Shown: positions 22,941 through 31,969 of the stretch, piece after piece | Layout: each line of letters opens with the position of its first letter | Position numbering within the stretch: position 1 is the stretch's first letter | From: Aquibium sp. ELW1220 | Lineage (GTDB): Bacteria > Pseudomonadota > Alphaproteobacteria > Rhizobiales > Rhizobiaceae | DNA length: 64,000 nucleotides | NCBI RefSeq assembly: GCF_030398385.1 | Contig: NZ_JAOAOQ010000013.1 | Location: 86,263-150,262, forward strand | Direction of reading: 5' to 3' | Program-made: the position numbers and the translations under genes | Notes under the pieces: generated by a model | Database searches by the model: none | What the model was told of the DNA's origin: nothing | The model's input: the letters and a program-made list of their open reading frames with translations, nothing else

Positions 22941-24530
22941 ATGATCAACGGCTCGACCCCGACCGGCAGGATTGCCGCCGCACCACGTGTGGCGATCGTC
23001 GGCGCAGGGGTGGGCGGGCTCTCCGCCGCGCTGCTGCTGGCCGCCCGCGGTCATGCGGTGACCGTCATCGAGAAAGAGGCGCGCGCAGGCGGCAAGCTGC
23101 GTGCGCTCGACGTGGCCGGCCGGCCGGTCGACTCGGGCCCGACGGTCCTGACCATGCGCTCCGTCTTCGACGGTCTGTTCGCGCAGGCGGGGCTCAGCTT
23201 TTCGGAGCGCGTGCCGACGTCGAAGGCGGAAATCCTTGCGCGGCACTGGTGGCCGGACGGATCGGCGCTCGATCTGCATGCCGACACCGACCGGTCGGCG
23301 GAGGCTATCGGCGATCTGGCCGGGATGCGCGAGGCGAAGGCCTATCGGGCCTTCTGCGCCCGGACGCAGGAGGTGTTCCGCACGCTCGACGCGCCCTTCA
23401 TGCGCGAGCCCGAGCCCGGCCTGCCGAAACTCGTCGCCGGCAGCGGCATCGGCGGTCTCGGCGCTCTGACCCGTATCCGCGCCTTCTCGTCGTTGTGGCA
23501 GGTGGTGTCGACCTATTTCGCCGACGAGCGGCTGCGACAGCTGTTTGGCCGCTATGCGACCTACTGCGGATCCTCGCCCTACGCGGCGCCGGGCCCCCTG
23601 ATGCTGGTCGCCCATGTCGAGCAGTCCGGGGTGTGGCTCGTCGACGGCGGCATGCGCCGGCTGGCAGAGGGACTTGCGACCGCGGCAACCGAGGCGGGCG
23701 CGGTCATCCGATGCGGCGCAGCGGTAGACAAGATCGTGATGCGGTCGGGCAGGGCCGCCGGCGTGCGGCTTGCCTCGGGCGAGACGGTCGAAGCGGATGC
23801 CGTGGTCTTCAACGGCGACCCGGCCGCGCTCGCCGCCGGCCTGCTGGGCGAGGGCGCGCGCGGCGCCATCGCACCGGCCGCATCGGCGGAGCGGTCGCTC
23901 TCGGCGCTGACGCTGTCGATGGTCGCCGATGCCGGCGGCTTCCCGCTGGCCCGCCACGGCGTTTTCTTCTCGTCGGACTACCGGGCCGAGTTCGACGACA
24001 TCTTCGTGCAGCGCAGGCTGCCGGCCGACCCGACGGTCTATGTCTGCGCCCAGGACCGCGACGAGGGTGATGCGGGCGCGACCGGGGCCGAGCGGCTGTT
24101 CGCCATCATCAACGCGCCGGCCGAGACCGGCTCCACGTCACTGGGCAGAGGGGAGATCGCGACATGCATCGAGGCGGTCGAGAAGCGACTGCGGCGTTCG
24201 GGACTCGCGCTGTCGGTCATCGGGACACAGGTGACGACGCCTGCGGCGTTTCACCGGCTTTTTCCCGCAACCGGCGGAGCGCTCTACGGCCGGGCCTCGC
24301 ACGGATGGACGGCGTCCTTCCAGCGGCCGACGGCGAGGAGCCGCATCCCGGGGCTCTACCTGGCGGGCGGGGCGGTTCATCCGGGGCCGGGCCTGCCGAT
24401 GGCGGCGCTGTCGGGATGGCACGCGGCGGACCTGCTGACCCGCGACTGCGCTTCGACGGCGATGTCCCGCCCGGCGGCTATGCCTGGTGGTACGTCGATG
24501 CGACGAGCGACGACGGGCGTCACGCGCTGA
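22941..24530 (+). CDS. crtD: Hydroxyneurosporene/methoxyneurosporene dehydrogenase CrtD
   Basis: An FAD-dependent carotenoid 3,4-desaturase acting on 1-hydroxy carotenoids. The 529-residue protein has the N-terminal dinucleotide fold VAIVGAGVGGLSAALLLAARG and the family's C-terminal GLYLAGGAVHPGPGLPMAALSG. ATG 22941 is chosen; an in-frame upstream ATG (22911) would place the start before the PpsR box. The last 38 codons (115 bases) overlap crtC in another frame and encode an unconserved-looking tail. Confidence 0.94.
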   Translation: MINGSTPTGRIAAAPRVAIVGAGVGGLSAALLLAARGHAVTVIEKEARAGGKLRALDVAGRPVDSGPTVLTMRSVFDGLFAQAGLSFSERVPTSKAEILARHWWPDGSALDLHADTDRSAEAIGDLAGMREAKAYRAFCARTQEVFRTLDAPFMREPEPGLPKLVAGSGIGGLGALTRIRAFSSLWQVVSTYFADERLRQLFGRYATYCGSSPYAAPGPLMLVAHVEQSGVWLVDGGMRRLAEGLATAATEAGAVIRCGAAVDKIVMRSGRAAGVRLASGETVEADAVVFNGDPAALAAGLLGEGARGAIAPAASAERSLSALTLSMVADAGGFPLARHGVFFSSDYRAEFDDIFVQRRLPADPTVYVCAQDRDEGDAGATGAERLFAIINAPAETGSTSLGRGEIATCIEAVEKRLRRSGLALSVIGTQVTTPAAFHRLFPATGGALYGRASHGWTASFQRPTARSRIPGLYLAGGAVHPGPGLPMAALSGWHAADLLTRDCASTAMSRPAAMPGGTSMRRATTGVTR

Positions 24531-25363
24531 CGATCATCGCCTTCGTCGGCAGCGTGTTCTCGCCATACCATGCCTGGGCGCGGCAGCGCGGCGCGGTCAA
24601 TCCGCTCGACCACGTGGCGGTCAACGCCATCCTCTACGGGTCGGGGCCGGGTCGATGGGCAATGACCGAGCGGGGCGCGGGCGCGCTGGCGCGGGCGCCC
24701 GACCGGCTGACGATCGGGCCGAGCGGAGTGGCGTGGGTGGACGGCAAGCTCGTCATCGACATCGACGAATGGGCCTTTCCGCTGCCGCGCCGGATGGCCG
24801 GGCGCGTCGTCATCGACCCCGGGCCGCTGTTCCATGCGGTGCATGCGCTCGATGCCCGGGGGCTGCATCGCTGGCGGCCCGTCGCGCCGCTGGCGCGCGC
24901 CACGGTGTCCTTCGACAATCCGCGCCTGGGCTGGAGCGGGCTGGCCTATGTCGACATGAACGCCGGCGACGAGCCGATCGAGAACGGCTTTCGCGGCTGG
25001 ACATGGTCGCGCACGGCCGGCACCGACGAAACGACGATCTTCTACGACGTGGAGACGCGCCGGGACGGCGGGCGGGGGCTGGCGCTCTCCTACCGCGCCG
25101 ACGGAACCGTCGAGCGAATCGCGCAGGAACCGGTTCACCAGCTGCCGGGCACCCTGTGGCGTGTCGGACGCGCGATGCGTTCGGCGACCGCACCGACCGA
25201 CATCCACACGTTCGAGGATACGCCCTTCTACACCCGCACCGGATGCCGCGCCGGCCTGCCCGGCCGGACCGGACCGACCGTCTGCGAGAGCGTCGATCTC
25301 GACCGCTTCGCCTCGAACTGGGTGCGCATGCTGCTGCCGTTCCGCATGCCGCGGCGGCGGTAG
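24416..25363 (+). CDS. crtC: Carotenoid 1,2-hydratase (hydroxyneurosporene synthase) CrtC
   Basis: Adds water across the C1-C2 double bond of acyclic carotenoids such as neurosporene or lycopene, ahead of CrtD and CrtF. The 315-residue protein has the family start motif VPPGGYAWWYVDA, then IAFVGSVFSPYHAWA. ATG 24416 is the nearest in-frame start before the conserved domain. It lies inside the 3' end of crtD, so the genes overlap by 115 bases. With CrtI, CrtD and CrtF it predicts methoxylated acyclic carotenoids. Confidence 0.94.
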   Translation: MARGGPADPRLRFDGDVPPGGYAWWYVDATSDDGRHALTIIAFVGSVFSPYHAWARQRGAVNPLDHVAVNAILYGSGPGRWAMTERGAGALARAPDRLTIGPSGVAWVDGKLVIDIDEWAFPLPRRMAGRVVIDPGPLFHAVHALDARGLHRWRPVAPLARATVSFDNPRLGWSGLAYVDMNAGDEPIENGFRGWTWSRTAGTDETTIFYDVETRRDGGRGLALSYRADGTVERIAQEPVHQLPGTLWRVGRAMRSATAPTDIHTFEDTPFYTRTGCRAGLPGRTGPTVCESVDLDRFASNWVRMLLPFRMPRRR

Positions 25364-25399
25364 CGAAGGTTCGCCTGAACGTCTGGCCGTCGCCGCGGT

Positions 25400-25600
25400 T
25401 CAGTCGCGGGTCCGGTCGCCAGGGGTGCGATCGGTCGGGGACGCATCGGCGCCGTTTCCGGCCTGGCCAGCCGCCAGGCGGTTCCGTTCGGCCCGTTCCC
25501 GGTCGAAGCGCCTCAGATTGCGCAGTTCGCGCACGCCGAAGACGAGCGCCAGACCGAGCACCAGAACCAGTTCGAACAGGATGATGTAGCCCGAACTCAT
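25400..25600 (-). CDS. Small single-pass membrane protein coupled to crtB
   Basis: A 66-residue protein with a hydrophobic helix at about residues 5-22 followed by a charged RELRNLRRFDRERAERNR stretch and a disordered polar tail. Its ATG overlaps the crtB stop by ATGA, so it is probably made with phytoene synthase. I do not recognise the family. Single-helix partners that anchor or organise membrane-associated enzymes are known in general; a role next to CrtB is inferred from coupling alone. The layout (helix, positive-inside stretch) argues against a chance frame. Confidence 0.7.
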   Translation of the reverse strand: MSSGYIILFELVLVLGLALVFGVRELRNLRRFDRERAERNRLAAGQAGNGADASPTDRTPGDRTRD

Positions 25601-26679
25601 GGCCGCGAGCGCTGGGTTTCGCCGAAGGGGATCCGCCGGTCGCGCGGCCGGCGCTGGAACGTGTGGAGCAGTTCGACCATCCGAAGCGCGCGCGCCTCGA
25701 CGCGCCACCAGGGCGGCATGGCGCGGCTGCGGGCCGGCGGAGCGGAGCGGACGACCGCGTGGATCATGCCTCGGGCCTCGTCGAGCGCGGGCCAGGCGGA
25801 AGGCGCCTCGGCGGGATAGGCCTGGCCGACCGCATCGAGCAGCAAGGAGAGCTTGCGCGGGATCGTGACGACGGAACGCTGCGCGACCGGGTCGATGCCG
25901 GCGGATACGCCGCGCCCGATCTCGCGGTAGAGCAGCCGGGCGGCGGAAATGCCGATGCGGGTGGAGGCGGGCAGGGCCGCGATGCCGCAGAGCGAGCGGT
26001 CGTAGAGCTTCTCGGCCTCGGCGAGCAGTTCCGCCACGACGGCGCGAAGCGCCGGCGTGCAGACGGGGTCGGCGAGAAACCGGTCCGGATCGATGCCATG
26101 CCGGCGCAGCATGTCGAGGGGCAAATAGAGACGCCCGGCACGGGCATCCTCGCCGACGTCGCGGCAGATGTTGGTCAGCTGCATGGCGACGCCCAGATCG
26201 CAGGCCCGGGCCAGCACCGCCGGGAGGCGGCGGTCCATGACCAGCGTCATCATCGCGCCGACGGAGCCCGCGACCCGCATGGCATAGGCACGCAGCTCGG
26301 ACAGCGTCCCGTAGCGGCGGGCCTCGGCGTCCCAGGCGAGGCCTTCGAGCAGTGCATCGGGAAGGGCGCGCGGAATGGCGAAGGCGGTCACGACGTCTGC
26401 GAAGGCGCGCTCGACGGTGCTTTCGCCCGGCGCGCCGGCATAGATGCGGTCGAGCAGCGCCCGCATCTCGGCCACGGCGGCAAGGCCGCCGTTCTCGTTG
26501 TCGATGCGGTCGTCGGCCATGCGGCAGAAGGCGTAGACGGCATAGGCGGGTTCGCGGATCGATACCGGCAGGAGCAGGGAGGCGAGGTAGAAGGATCGCG
26601 AGCCCTGGCGGATCGCCTGCCGGCAGGCCGCGCAATCGGCCGGGGTGCAGAAGCGTCTATCGAAGGTAGGCGCTGGCAT
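25597..26679 (-). CDS. crtB: Phytoene synthase CrtB
   Basis: Condenses two GGPP to phytoene, the first carotenoid-specific step. The 360-residue protein has the first aspartate motif DDRID at residues 56-60 and the second, DVGED, at 174-178, plus the squalene/phytoene synthase signature around YAMRVAGSVG. The ATG lies inside the 3' end of crtI (23-base overlap). The C-terminal 30 residues are Arg/Pro-rich. Confidence 0.96.
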   Translation of the reverse strand: MPAPTFDRRFCTPADCAACRQAIRQGSRSFYLASLLLPVSIREPAYAVYAFCRMADDRIDNENGGLAAVAEMRALLDRIYAGAPGESTVERAFADVVTAFAIPRALPDALLEGLAWDAEARRYGTLSELRAYAMRVAGSVGAMMTLVMDRRLPAVLARACDLGVAMQLTNICRDVGEDARAGRLYLPLDMLRRHGIDPDRFLADPVCTPALRAVVAELLAEAEKLYDRSLCGIAALPASTRIGISAARLLYREIGRGVSAGIDPVAQRSVVTIPRKLSLLLDAVGQAYPAEAPSAWPALDEARGMIHAVVRSAPPARSRAMPPWWRVEARALRMVELLHTFQRRPRDRRIPFGETQRSRP

Positions 26680-28189
26680 GGGGCACGACCGTGTCGAGGA
26701 TGCGGGCAGACGACAGCACGCCCGGAAGGCCGGCGCCCGGATGCGTTCCGGCGCCGACGAGGAAGAGGTCGCGGATGGTTTCGCTGCGGTTGTGCGGGCG
26801 AAACCAGGCGCTCTGCGTCAGGACCGGCTCGAAGCCGAACCCGGCGCCATGGGCCGAGAGGTAGTCGTCGCGGAAATCGACCGGCGTGATCACCTTCGAG
26901 GTGACGATGCGGCCGGACAGGCCGGGCATCAGCGTCTCCTCGAGCCGGCGTTCGATCGCCGCGCGGCGGCGTTCGGCCTCGACCGTCCAGTCGACGTCGC
27001 CCTGGAGATTGGGCACCGGCGTCAGCGCGTAGAAGGCATCGCAGCCGGCTGGCGCGACGGCCGGGTCGCTGGCGCTCGGGCGGTGGAGGTAGATGGAGAA
27101 GTCTTCGGTCAGCCGCTTGCGCTCGAAGACGTCCTCGATCAGGCCCTTGTAGCGCGGGCCGAGCAGGATGGTGTGGTGGCCGACCGCGTCGAAGCGGCCC
27201 CTGGTGCCGAAGTACCAGACGAGCAGCCCCATCGAATGGCGTGCGCGGGCGATCTTGCGGTCGCTCCAGCGGCGCGGCGCGGCCTTGTCGAGCAGGCGTC
27301 CATAGGTGGTGGCGGCATCGGCGTTGGAGACGACGATCTCCGCGGCGATTCGCTCCCCGCTGGCGAGCCGCACGCCGGTCGCCCGGCCTTCCTTCGTCTC
27401 GATCCCGGCGACTTCGGCGCGCGTGCGCACGATCCCGCCTTGTTCTGCGATCAGACCGGCGAGGCCATCGACCAGCCGGCCGACGCCGCCGATCGGGTAA
27501 TGCACGCCCCAGCGCCGCTCGAGATCGGGGATCAGGCAGTAGATCGCCGGCGCGCGAAACGGATTGCCGCCGATCAGGAGCGGGTGGAAGCTGAGCACGG
27601 TGCGCAGCTTGGGCGAGCGGACGTAGGAGGAGACGAGCCCGTGGACGCTGCGCCAGCCCTCCAGGCGTATGAGGTCCGGGGCGATGCGCAGCATGTCGGC
27701 GAAGGAGGAGAACGGCTTGTGGCCGAGCTGTTCGAAGCCGACGCGACAGATCTCGCGGGCCATCGCCATGAAGCGGTCCCAACCCTCGACGTCGTCGGGC
27801 GCTGCTCGTGCCACCTCGGCGCGCATGGCGTCCGCGTCGCGCCAGCAGTCGACATGCGAGCCGTCGTCGAAGCGGATGCGGTAGAAGGGGTCGAGCGGCC
27901 GCAGATCGACGTCGTCCTGCATCCGCCGCCCGGCGAGCGTCCAGAGTTCCTCGAACAGGAACGGGGCAGTGACGATGGTGGGGCCGCGGTCGAAGGTGAA
28001 TCCATCCTGCGACAGCACCGAAGCGCGGCCGCCGATGCGCTCCAGCCGCTCCAGGACGGTGACGCGAAAGCCGCGCGCGCCGAGCCGGACGGCGGCGGCG
28101 AGGCCGCCGAAGCCGGAGCCGATGACGACCGCATGCGGCCGCCGGTCGGTGGGGTCGAACCTTCGGTTTCGGTCGGGACTTGTCAACAT
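26657..28189 (-). CDS. crtI: Phytoene desaturase CrtI
   Basis: FAD-dependent desaturase that converts phytoene to neurosporene or lycopene; three or four steps cannot be told from sequence by eye. The 510-residue protein has the dinucleotide fold VVIGSGFGGLAAAVRLGARG and the C-terminal GAGTHPGAGLPGVL motif. It starts 45 bases after bchO, in a gap carrying PpsR-type sites, one of which overlaps the start codon. It is the first gene of crtI-crtB-small ORF. Confidence 0.96.
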   Translation of the reverse strand: MLTSPDRNRRFDPTDRRPHAVVIGSGFGGLAAAVRLGARGFRVTVLERLERIGGRASVLSQDGFTFDRGPTIVTAPFLFEELWTLAGRRMQDDVDLRPLDPFYRIRFDDGSHVDCWRDADAMRAEVARAAPDDVEGWDRFMAMAREICRVGFEQLGHKPFSSFADMLRIAPDLIRLEGWRSVHGLVSSYVRSPKLRTVLSFHPLLIGGNPFRAPAIYCLIPDLERRWGVHYPIGGVGRLVDGLAGLIAEQGGIVRTRAEVAGIETKEGRATGVRLASGERIAAEIVVSNADAATTYGRLLDKAAPRRWSDRKIARARHSMGLLVWYFGTRGRFDAVGHHTILLGPRYKGLIEDVFERKRLTEDFSIYLHRPSASDPAVAPAGCDAFYALTPVPNLQGDVDWTVEAERRRAAIERRLEETLMPGLSGRIVTSKVITPVDFRDDYLSAHGAGFGFEPVLTQSAWFRPHNRSETIRDLFLVGAGTHPGAGLPGVLSSARILDTVVPHASAYLR

Positions 28190-28223
28190 GAGTGGACAGT
28201 ATGCGATGTCATTCGAAATGACA
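28181..28223 (-). promoter_or_regulatory. crtI control region: PpsR-type box over the start codon
   Basis: TGTCAACATGAGTGGACA (28181-28198) is a TGT-N12-ACA palindrome whose centre contains the crtI start codon (28189-28187, minus). Eight bases upstream of it in the minus direction is TGTCATTCGAAATGACA (28207-28223), a perfect dyad but with an 11-base centre. The spacing matches the paired-box rule at bchC. It implies an own promoter for crtIB inside the bchIDO-crtIB run. Confidence 0.75.
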
Positions 28224-28234
28224 AAGGGAAAACG

Positions 28235-29107
28235 TCAGAGGAGACCCGAGGCGGCGGCCTTGTCGATGATCAGGGCGGCGATCTCGGCTGGACGCTCCTC
28301 GTGGACGAGGTGCCCGCCCGACGGCAGCAGGAGCGCCTCGGCCAGCGGCGCGCGGCGGGCCAGTTCGGCGGCGTCGCCAGGCGGGATCGCCCTGTCGCCG
28401 GCGGCGGCCACGAGAAGCAGCCGCGGTTTCAGCTGGCCGATGCGCCGCGGAAGGTCGTCCAGATCCCACGCGGCCATCATGCCGAGCGTCGCCTCGACGT
28501 GCCCGGCTGTCCGGAACAGCCGTTCGTAAAGTGCCACGCCGCGCGCATCGATCGTCGAACCGGTGCCCCTGAGCAGGCGTTCCGTCGCGCCCGACGCCTG
28601 CGCCCGCCAGGAAAACAGACGCGGTGCGAGCGGATTGAGGAAGAGCAGCTTGGCCAGCGGCGAAAACAGGCCCGCGCCGCGAATCGGCTTGATCGCGCCG
28701 TTGAGCGAGATGATCAGTCCCGGCGCCAAGCGAAGGTCGAGCGCCATCTGGAGCGCGATGGCGGCGCCGGCCGAATGCCCCACGACCACACGCGGCGCGC
28801 TCCCCAGTTCGGAGACCAGCGCGGCCACCCGCATGGCCATGCCCGGCAGCGACATGCCTTCGGGATGGGGCAGCCCCGTGAAGCCGTGGCCGGGCAGGTC
28901 GGGCACGATCACGGTGAAACGGCGGGCGAGAAGCGGGGCCACGTCGCGCCAGCTGTGGCTCGCAGCGCCCGTGCCGTGCAGCAACAGCAGCGCAGGACCC
29001 TGGCCCATGACCTGGACGTGCCAGCGCAGCCGCGCGGCCGACACGAAGCGGCTCGCCTCGCGGTTCGGCCAGTCGCGGCCCTGCCTGTTCCATTCCGGCC
29101 GGTCCAT
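28235..29107 (-). CDS. bchO: BchO alpha/beta hydrolase linked to magnesium chelatase
   Basis: An alpha/beta-fold hydrolase always found beside bchID in purple bacteria; its substrate is not settled. The 290-residue protein has LLLHGTGAASHSW (oxyanion region), the nucleophile elbow GHSAGAAIA and a C-terminal GGHLVHEE histidine segment. It starts 24 bases after bchD and ends 45 bases before crtI. Loss in Rhodobacter affects the Mg-chelatase stage, so an accessory role is inferred there. Confidence 0.93.
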   Translation of the reverse strand: MDRPEWNRQGRDWPNREASRFVSAARLRWHVQVMGQGPALLLLHGTGAASHSWRDVAPLLARRFTVIVPDLPGHGFTGLPHPEGMSLPGMAMRVAALVSELGSAPRVVVGHSAGAAIALQMALDLRLAPGLIISLNGAIKPIRGAGLFSPLAKLLFLNPLAPRLFSWRAQASGATERLLRGTGSTIDARGVALYERLFRTAGHVEATLGMMAAWDLDDLPRRIGQLKPRLLLVAAAGDRAIPPGDAAELARRAPLAEALLLPSGGHLVHEERPAEIAALIIDKAAASGLL

Positions 29108-29131
29108 GCCCCGCTCCAGGACTTCGCGAAC

Positions 29132-30865
29132 TCAGGCCCGGGCCTGGAGGTGCACGGAAAGCTCGCGGCTGATCCGCCGGCTGTCGCCGTGCGGCAGGGG
29201 ACGATACTCCGCGCCGAGCTTGCGCGCGAGGTCTGCGAGCGCGCCTTGAGGACGGGAGGCCGTATCGATGACGACGCCGCGCGTTCCGCCCGCGCGGAAG
29301 ACGGCCGCGGCGCGTGCGGCGTCCTCCGCCGCCTGCTGGCGGCCCTGCACTCCGCCGAAGCCGATGTTCGGCCGGCCGTCGGTCAGGAAGACCGCGATGG
29401 CCTCGCGGCCGGTGCGGGCGACGGTGGCGGCAAGCGATCCTGCCGCCAGGATCGCGTCCGCCAGCGGCGTGCCGCCGCCGCCGGGCAGGGCGGCGAGCGC
29501 GCGCTTGGCCCGCACCAGCGAGCGCGTCGGCGGGAGCACCACGTCTGCACCGGGGCCGCGGAAGGCGATCAGGGCCACCTCGTCGCGCCGGCGGTAGCTC
29601 TCGGCAAGCAGCAGTTCGACCGCGCCCTTGGCCTCGGCGAGCCGCGCGGCCGCGGCCGAGCCGGAGGCATCGACCACGAACAGCACCGTGGTGCCCTGCG
29701 GCTCGCGGCGGCGCAGCCAGCGGAAATCATCCGGACGCACCAGAATGCCGGCGCTCGGGGTGCCTGTGCGGTTTTCGCTTGCCTGCCTGCGGCGGATCGC
29801 CTGCCAGGGAGCGGCGGCGCGCAGGGTGGCGAGCACGTCAGGCCTTGCCCCCGGAAAAGGTGGCGTCGAAGCGATGCCGACGGCCGGGCCGCGGCGCCCG
29901 CCCGTCCTCACCGCTCCGGCGCCGCTGCTGCGGCTCTTGCGTGCGCCTGCGGCGCCTGCGCCATCGAGCAGACCAGGCGGCAGTGCAGCGGCGGCGGCCT
30001 CCAGCACGACATCGGCCAGTTGCGCGCCGTCTTCCGAATTCTCCTGCTGTTCCTCTCCCGGGTCCGGCGGCGGCGGGGGCGGAGATTGCTGTGCCGCCTC
30101 CGCGACGGCTTCCGCGCCGATGACCAGCCTCAGGGCCAAGGCTGCGTCTTCGGTCTCGACGGTCGGACTGGCGCGCAGCGCGGCGGCGGCACGGGCGGCC
30201 CGGACCAGGAACAGGAGCCGGCGCGGCGAATGCGCGATCGCAAGCGCAGCCAGGGCATCGAGCAGCCCGTCGTCGAGATGGATGCCGTGCAGCCGCGATC
30301 GCGCGGCGAGAAGCGCATCCACGTCCGGCGCGATGTCCGCCATGCTGGCGACGCTCGAGAGATCGATGGTGAAGCCGAGCCGTTCGGCGAGCGGGGACGG
30401 AATCGTCTCGCCGGGCTCGGCACCCTCGTCGAGCGCGATCAGCGCGAAGCGCGCCGGCAGATCTCCGGAAAATCCGTCGCGTTCCAGCCGCACCGCACCC
30501 CGGTCGATCGCCGAGCAGATGACCGCAGTCTGGGCGCGGTCGAGCCGCTCTGCCATCGGCACGACGATCGTCCCGCCATGCGCGGCGGCAAGCAGCCCCG
30601 TGTCGAGGATCGGTTGTCCGGCTGCCAGGGTGGCTGCCACGTCGAGCCCGCCGGCCAGACGGGCGGGATCGCAGCCGGCCGGGAGCCGCCGTCGCGGCGC
30701 GCCTTTCGGGAAGCAGCCGAGGGCGACCTCCAGCCAGCGGTCGCGGGCCGGGCCGGCGCGGGCCCGCAGATGCATGCCCTTGAGCCCGTCGGGATCGATG
30801 GCGAGAAGACTCGCGGCGGCGATGGCGTCGGCCCAGGGCCTGTCAGGGCCGGGAACTCCGCTCAT
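29132..30865 (-). CDS. bchD: Magnesium chelatase subunit D (BchD)
   Basis: The AAA+ adaptor subunit that forms the double ring with BchI and contacts BchH. The 577-residue protein has a degenerate AAA+ N-terminal domain, a low-complexity acidic/proline linker (PPPPPPDPGEEQQE, about residue 260) and a C-terminal VWA integrin-like domain with the MIDAS motif DASGS and a second acidic FLTDGRPN. The ATG overlaps the bchI stop by ATGA. Confidence 0.96.
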   Translation of the reverse strand: MSGVPGPDRPWADAIAAASLLAIDPDGLKGMHLRARAGPARDRWLEVALGCFPKGAPRRRLPAGCDPARLAGGLDVAATLAAGQPILDTGLLAAAHGGTIVVPMAERLDRAQTAVICSAIDRGAVRLERDGFSGDLPARFALIALDEGAEPGETIPSPLAERLGFTIDLSSVASMADIAPDVDALLAARSRLHGIHLDDGLLDALAALAIAHSPRRLLFLVRAARAAAALRASPTVETEDAALALRLVIGAEAVAEAAQQSPPPPPPDPGEEQQENSEDGAQLADVVLEAAAAALPPGLLDGAGAAGARKSRSSGAGAVRTGGRRGPAVGIASTPPFPGARPDVLATLRAAAPWQAIRRRQASENRTGTPSAGILVRPDDFRWLRRREPQGTTVLFVVDASGSAAAARLAEAKGAVELLLAESYRRRDEVALIAFRGPGADVVLPPTRSLVRAKRALAALPGGGGTPLADAILAAGSLAATVARTGREAIAVFLTDGRPNIGFGGVQGRQQAAEDAARAAAVFRAGGTRGVVIDTASRPQGALADLARKLGAEYRPLPHGDSRRISRELSVHLQARA

Positions 30866-31914
30866 CGGGCCGCAAGTTCGGCGATCGCGCGGTCGATGCG
30901 GACGGTCGAACCTGCCTCGTCGAGCGGATCTCGCCGCAGGCGGTGGCGCAGTGCCGGCGGCGCGATCGCGGCGATGGCCGCCGCGTCCACCCGCTCGCGG
31001 CCGTCAAGCGCGGCGGCGGCGCGGGCGGCCCTGAGCAGCGTGAGCTCGCCGCGCAGACCGTCGACCCCGAGCGCGAGGCAGAGCCGGCTGGCGAATTCCA
31101 TCGCCTCGTCGGGCGTCTCGATCGAATCGAGACGGCGCCGCGCCGCGGAGATGCGCGACCGCAGCCGCGAATCGGCGCGCTCCCACTGGGCTGCGAAGCC
31201 TTCGGGATCACGGTCGAAGCGGTCGCGTCGCTTCACCACCTCGATGCGCTGCGCGACATCCGTCGGCGATTTCACCTCCACCGAAAGACCGAAGCGGTCG
31301 AGCAGTTGCGGACGCAGTTCGCCTTCCTCGGGATTGCCGCTGCCGACGAGGACGAAGCGTGCCGGGTGGCGGATGGACAGGCCGTCGCGCTCGACGACGT
31401 TGACGCCCGAGGCCGCGACGTCGAGCAGCAGGTCCACGAGGTGATCCTCCAGAAGATTGACCTCGTCTATGTAGAGGAAGCCGCGATGGGCCGCCGCGAG
31501 CAGGCCCGGTTCGAAGGCCTTTTCGCCATGCGCGAGCGCCTTCTCGAGGTCGAGCGCACCCGCGACGCGGTCTTCTGTGGCGCTGAGCGGAAGGTCGACG
31601 ACGGGAACCGGCACCTTGCGCGGGCGGCCGGCGGATTTTCCGGCACGGCATGCCGGGCAGAGTTTGGCGGGCGCGGCCGGATCGCAGTTGAAACGGCAGT
31701 CGCCGGCCACCGCCATCGGCGGCAACAACCGGGCCAGGCCGCGGACGGCCGTCGACTTGCCCGTGCCGCGGTCGCCGAAGACGAGGATGCCGCCGATCGT
31801 CGGATCGACGGCCGCCAGCATGAGCGCGTGCTTCATCCCGTCCTGGCCGACGATGGCGGAGAACGGGTAGGTCGCGGACGCCAGTCCAGAATGATTTACG
31901 AAGGCATATGTCAA
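30862..31914 (-). CDS. bchI: Magnesium chelatase ATPase subunit I (BchI)
   Basis: AAA+ ATPase that drives Mg2+ insertion with BchD and BchH. The 350-residue protein has Walker A GDRGTGKST at residues 47-55, the Walker B segment FLYIDEVNLL and a YPFSAIVGQD start of the conserved domain. No ATG or GTG in this frame precedes the conserved domain: an in-frame TAA lies 9 bases upstream of TTG 31914, so TTG is the best start (GGTGAGG upstream). An out-of-frame ATG sits at 31907. Confidence 0.94.
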   Translation of the reverse strand: MTYAFVNHSGLASATYPFSAIVGQDGMKHALMLAAVDPTIGGILVFGDRGTGKSTAVRGLARLLPPMAVAGDCRFNCDPAAPAKLCPACRAGKSAGRPRKVPVPVVDLPLSATEDRVAGALDLEKALAHGEKAFEPGLLAAAHRGFLYIDEVNLLEDHLVDLLLDVAASGVNVVERDGLSIRHPARFVLVGSGNPEEGELRPQLLDRFGLSVEVKSPTDVAQRIEVVKRRDRFDRDPEGFAAQWERADSRLRSRISAARRRLDSIETPDEAMEFASRLCLALGVDGLRGELTLLRAARAAAALDGRERVDAAAIAAIAPPALRHRLRRDPLDEAGSTVRIDRAIAELAAR

Positions 31915-31969
31915 CTTCGTTTACCTCACCCTATTCAAAGCATGGCTTCGATCGGTTATCAATCGGAAT

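Noticed and set aside
26645..31444. A 1599-codon open frame on the plus strand across crtB-crtI-bchO-bchD-bchI
   Set aside because: It is antisense to five clear genes, has GC-rich low-complexity composition and no known motif; long shadow frames are expected at this GC content.
31909..31925. A further PpsR-like site over the bchI start (TGTCAACTTCGTTTACC)
   Set aside because: The centre is 11 bases and the right arm is ACC instead of ACA, so it is too weak to call.
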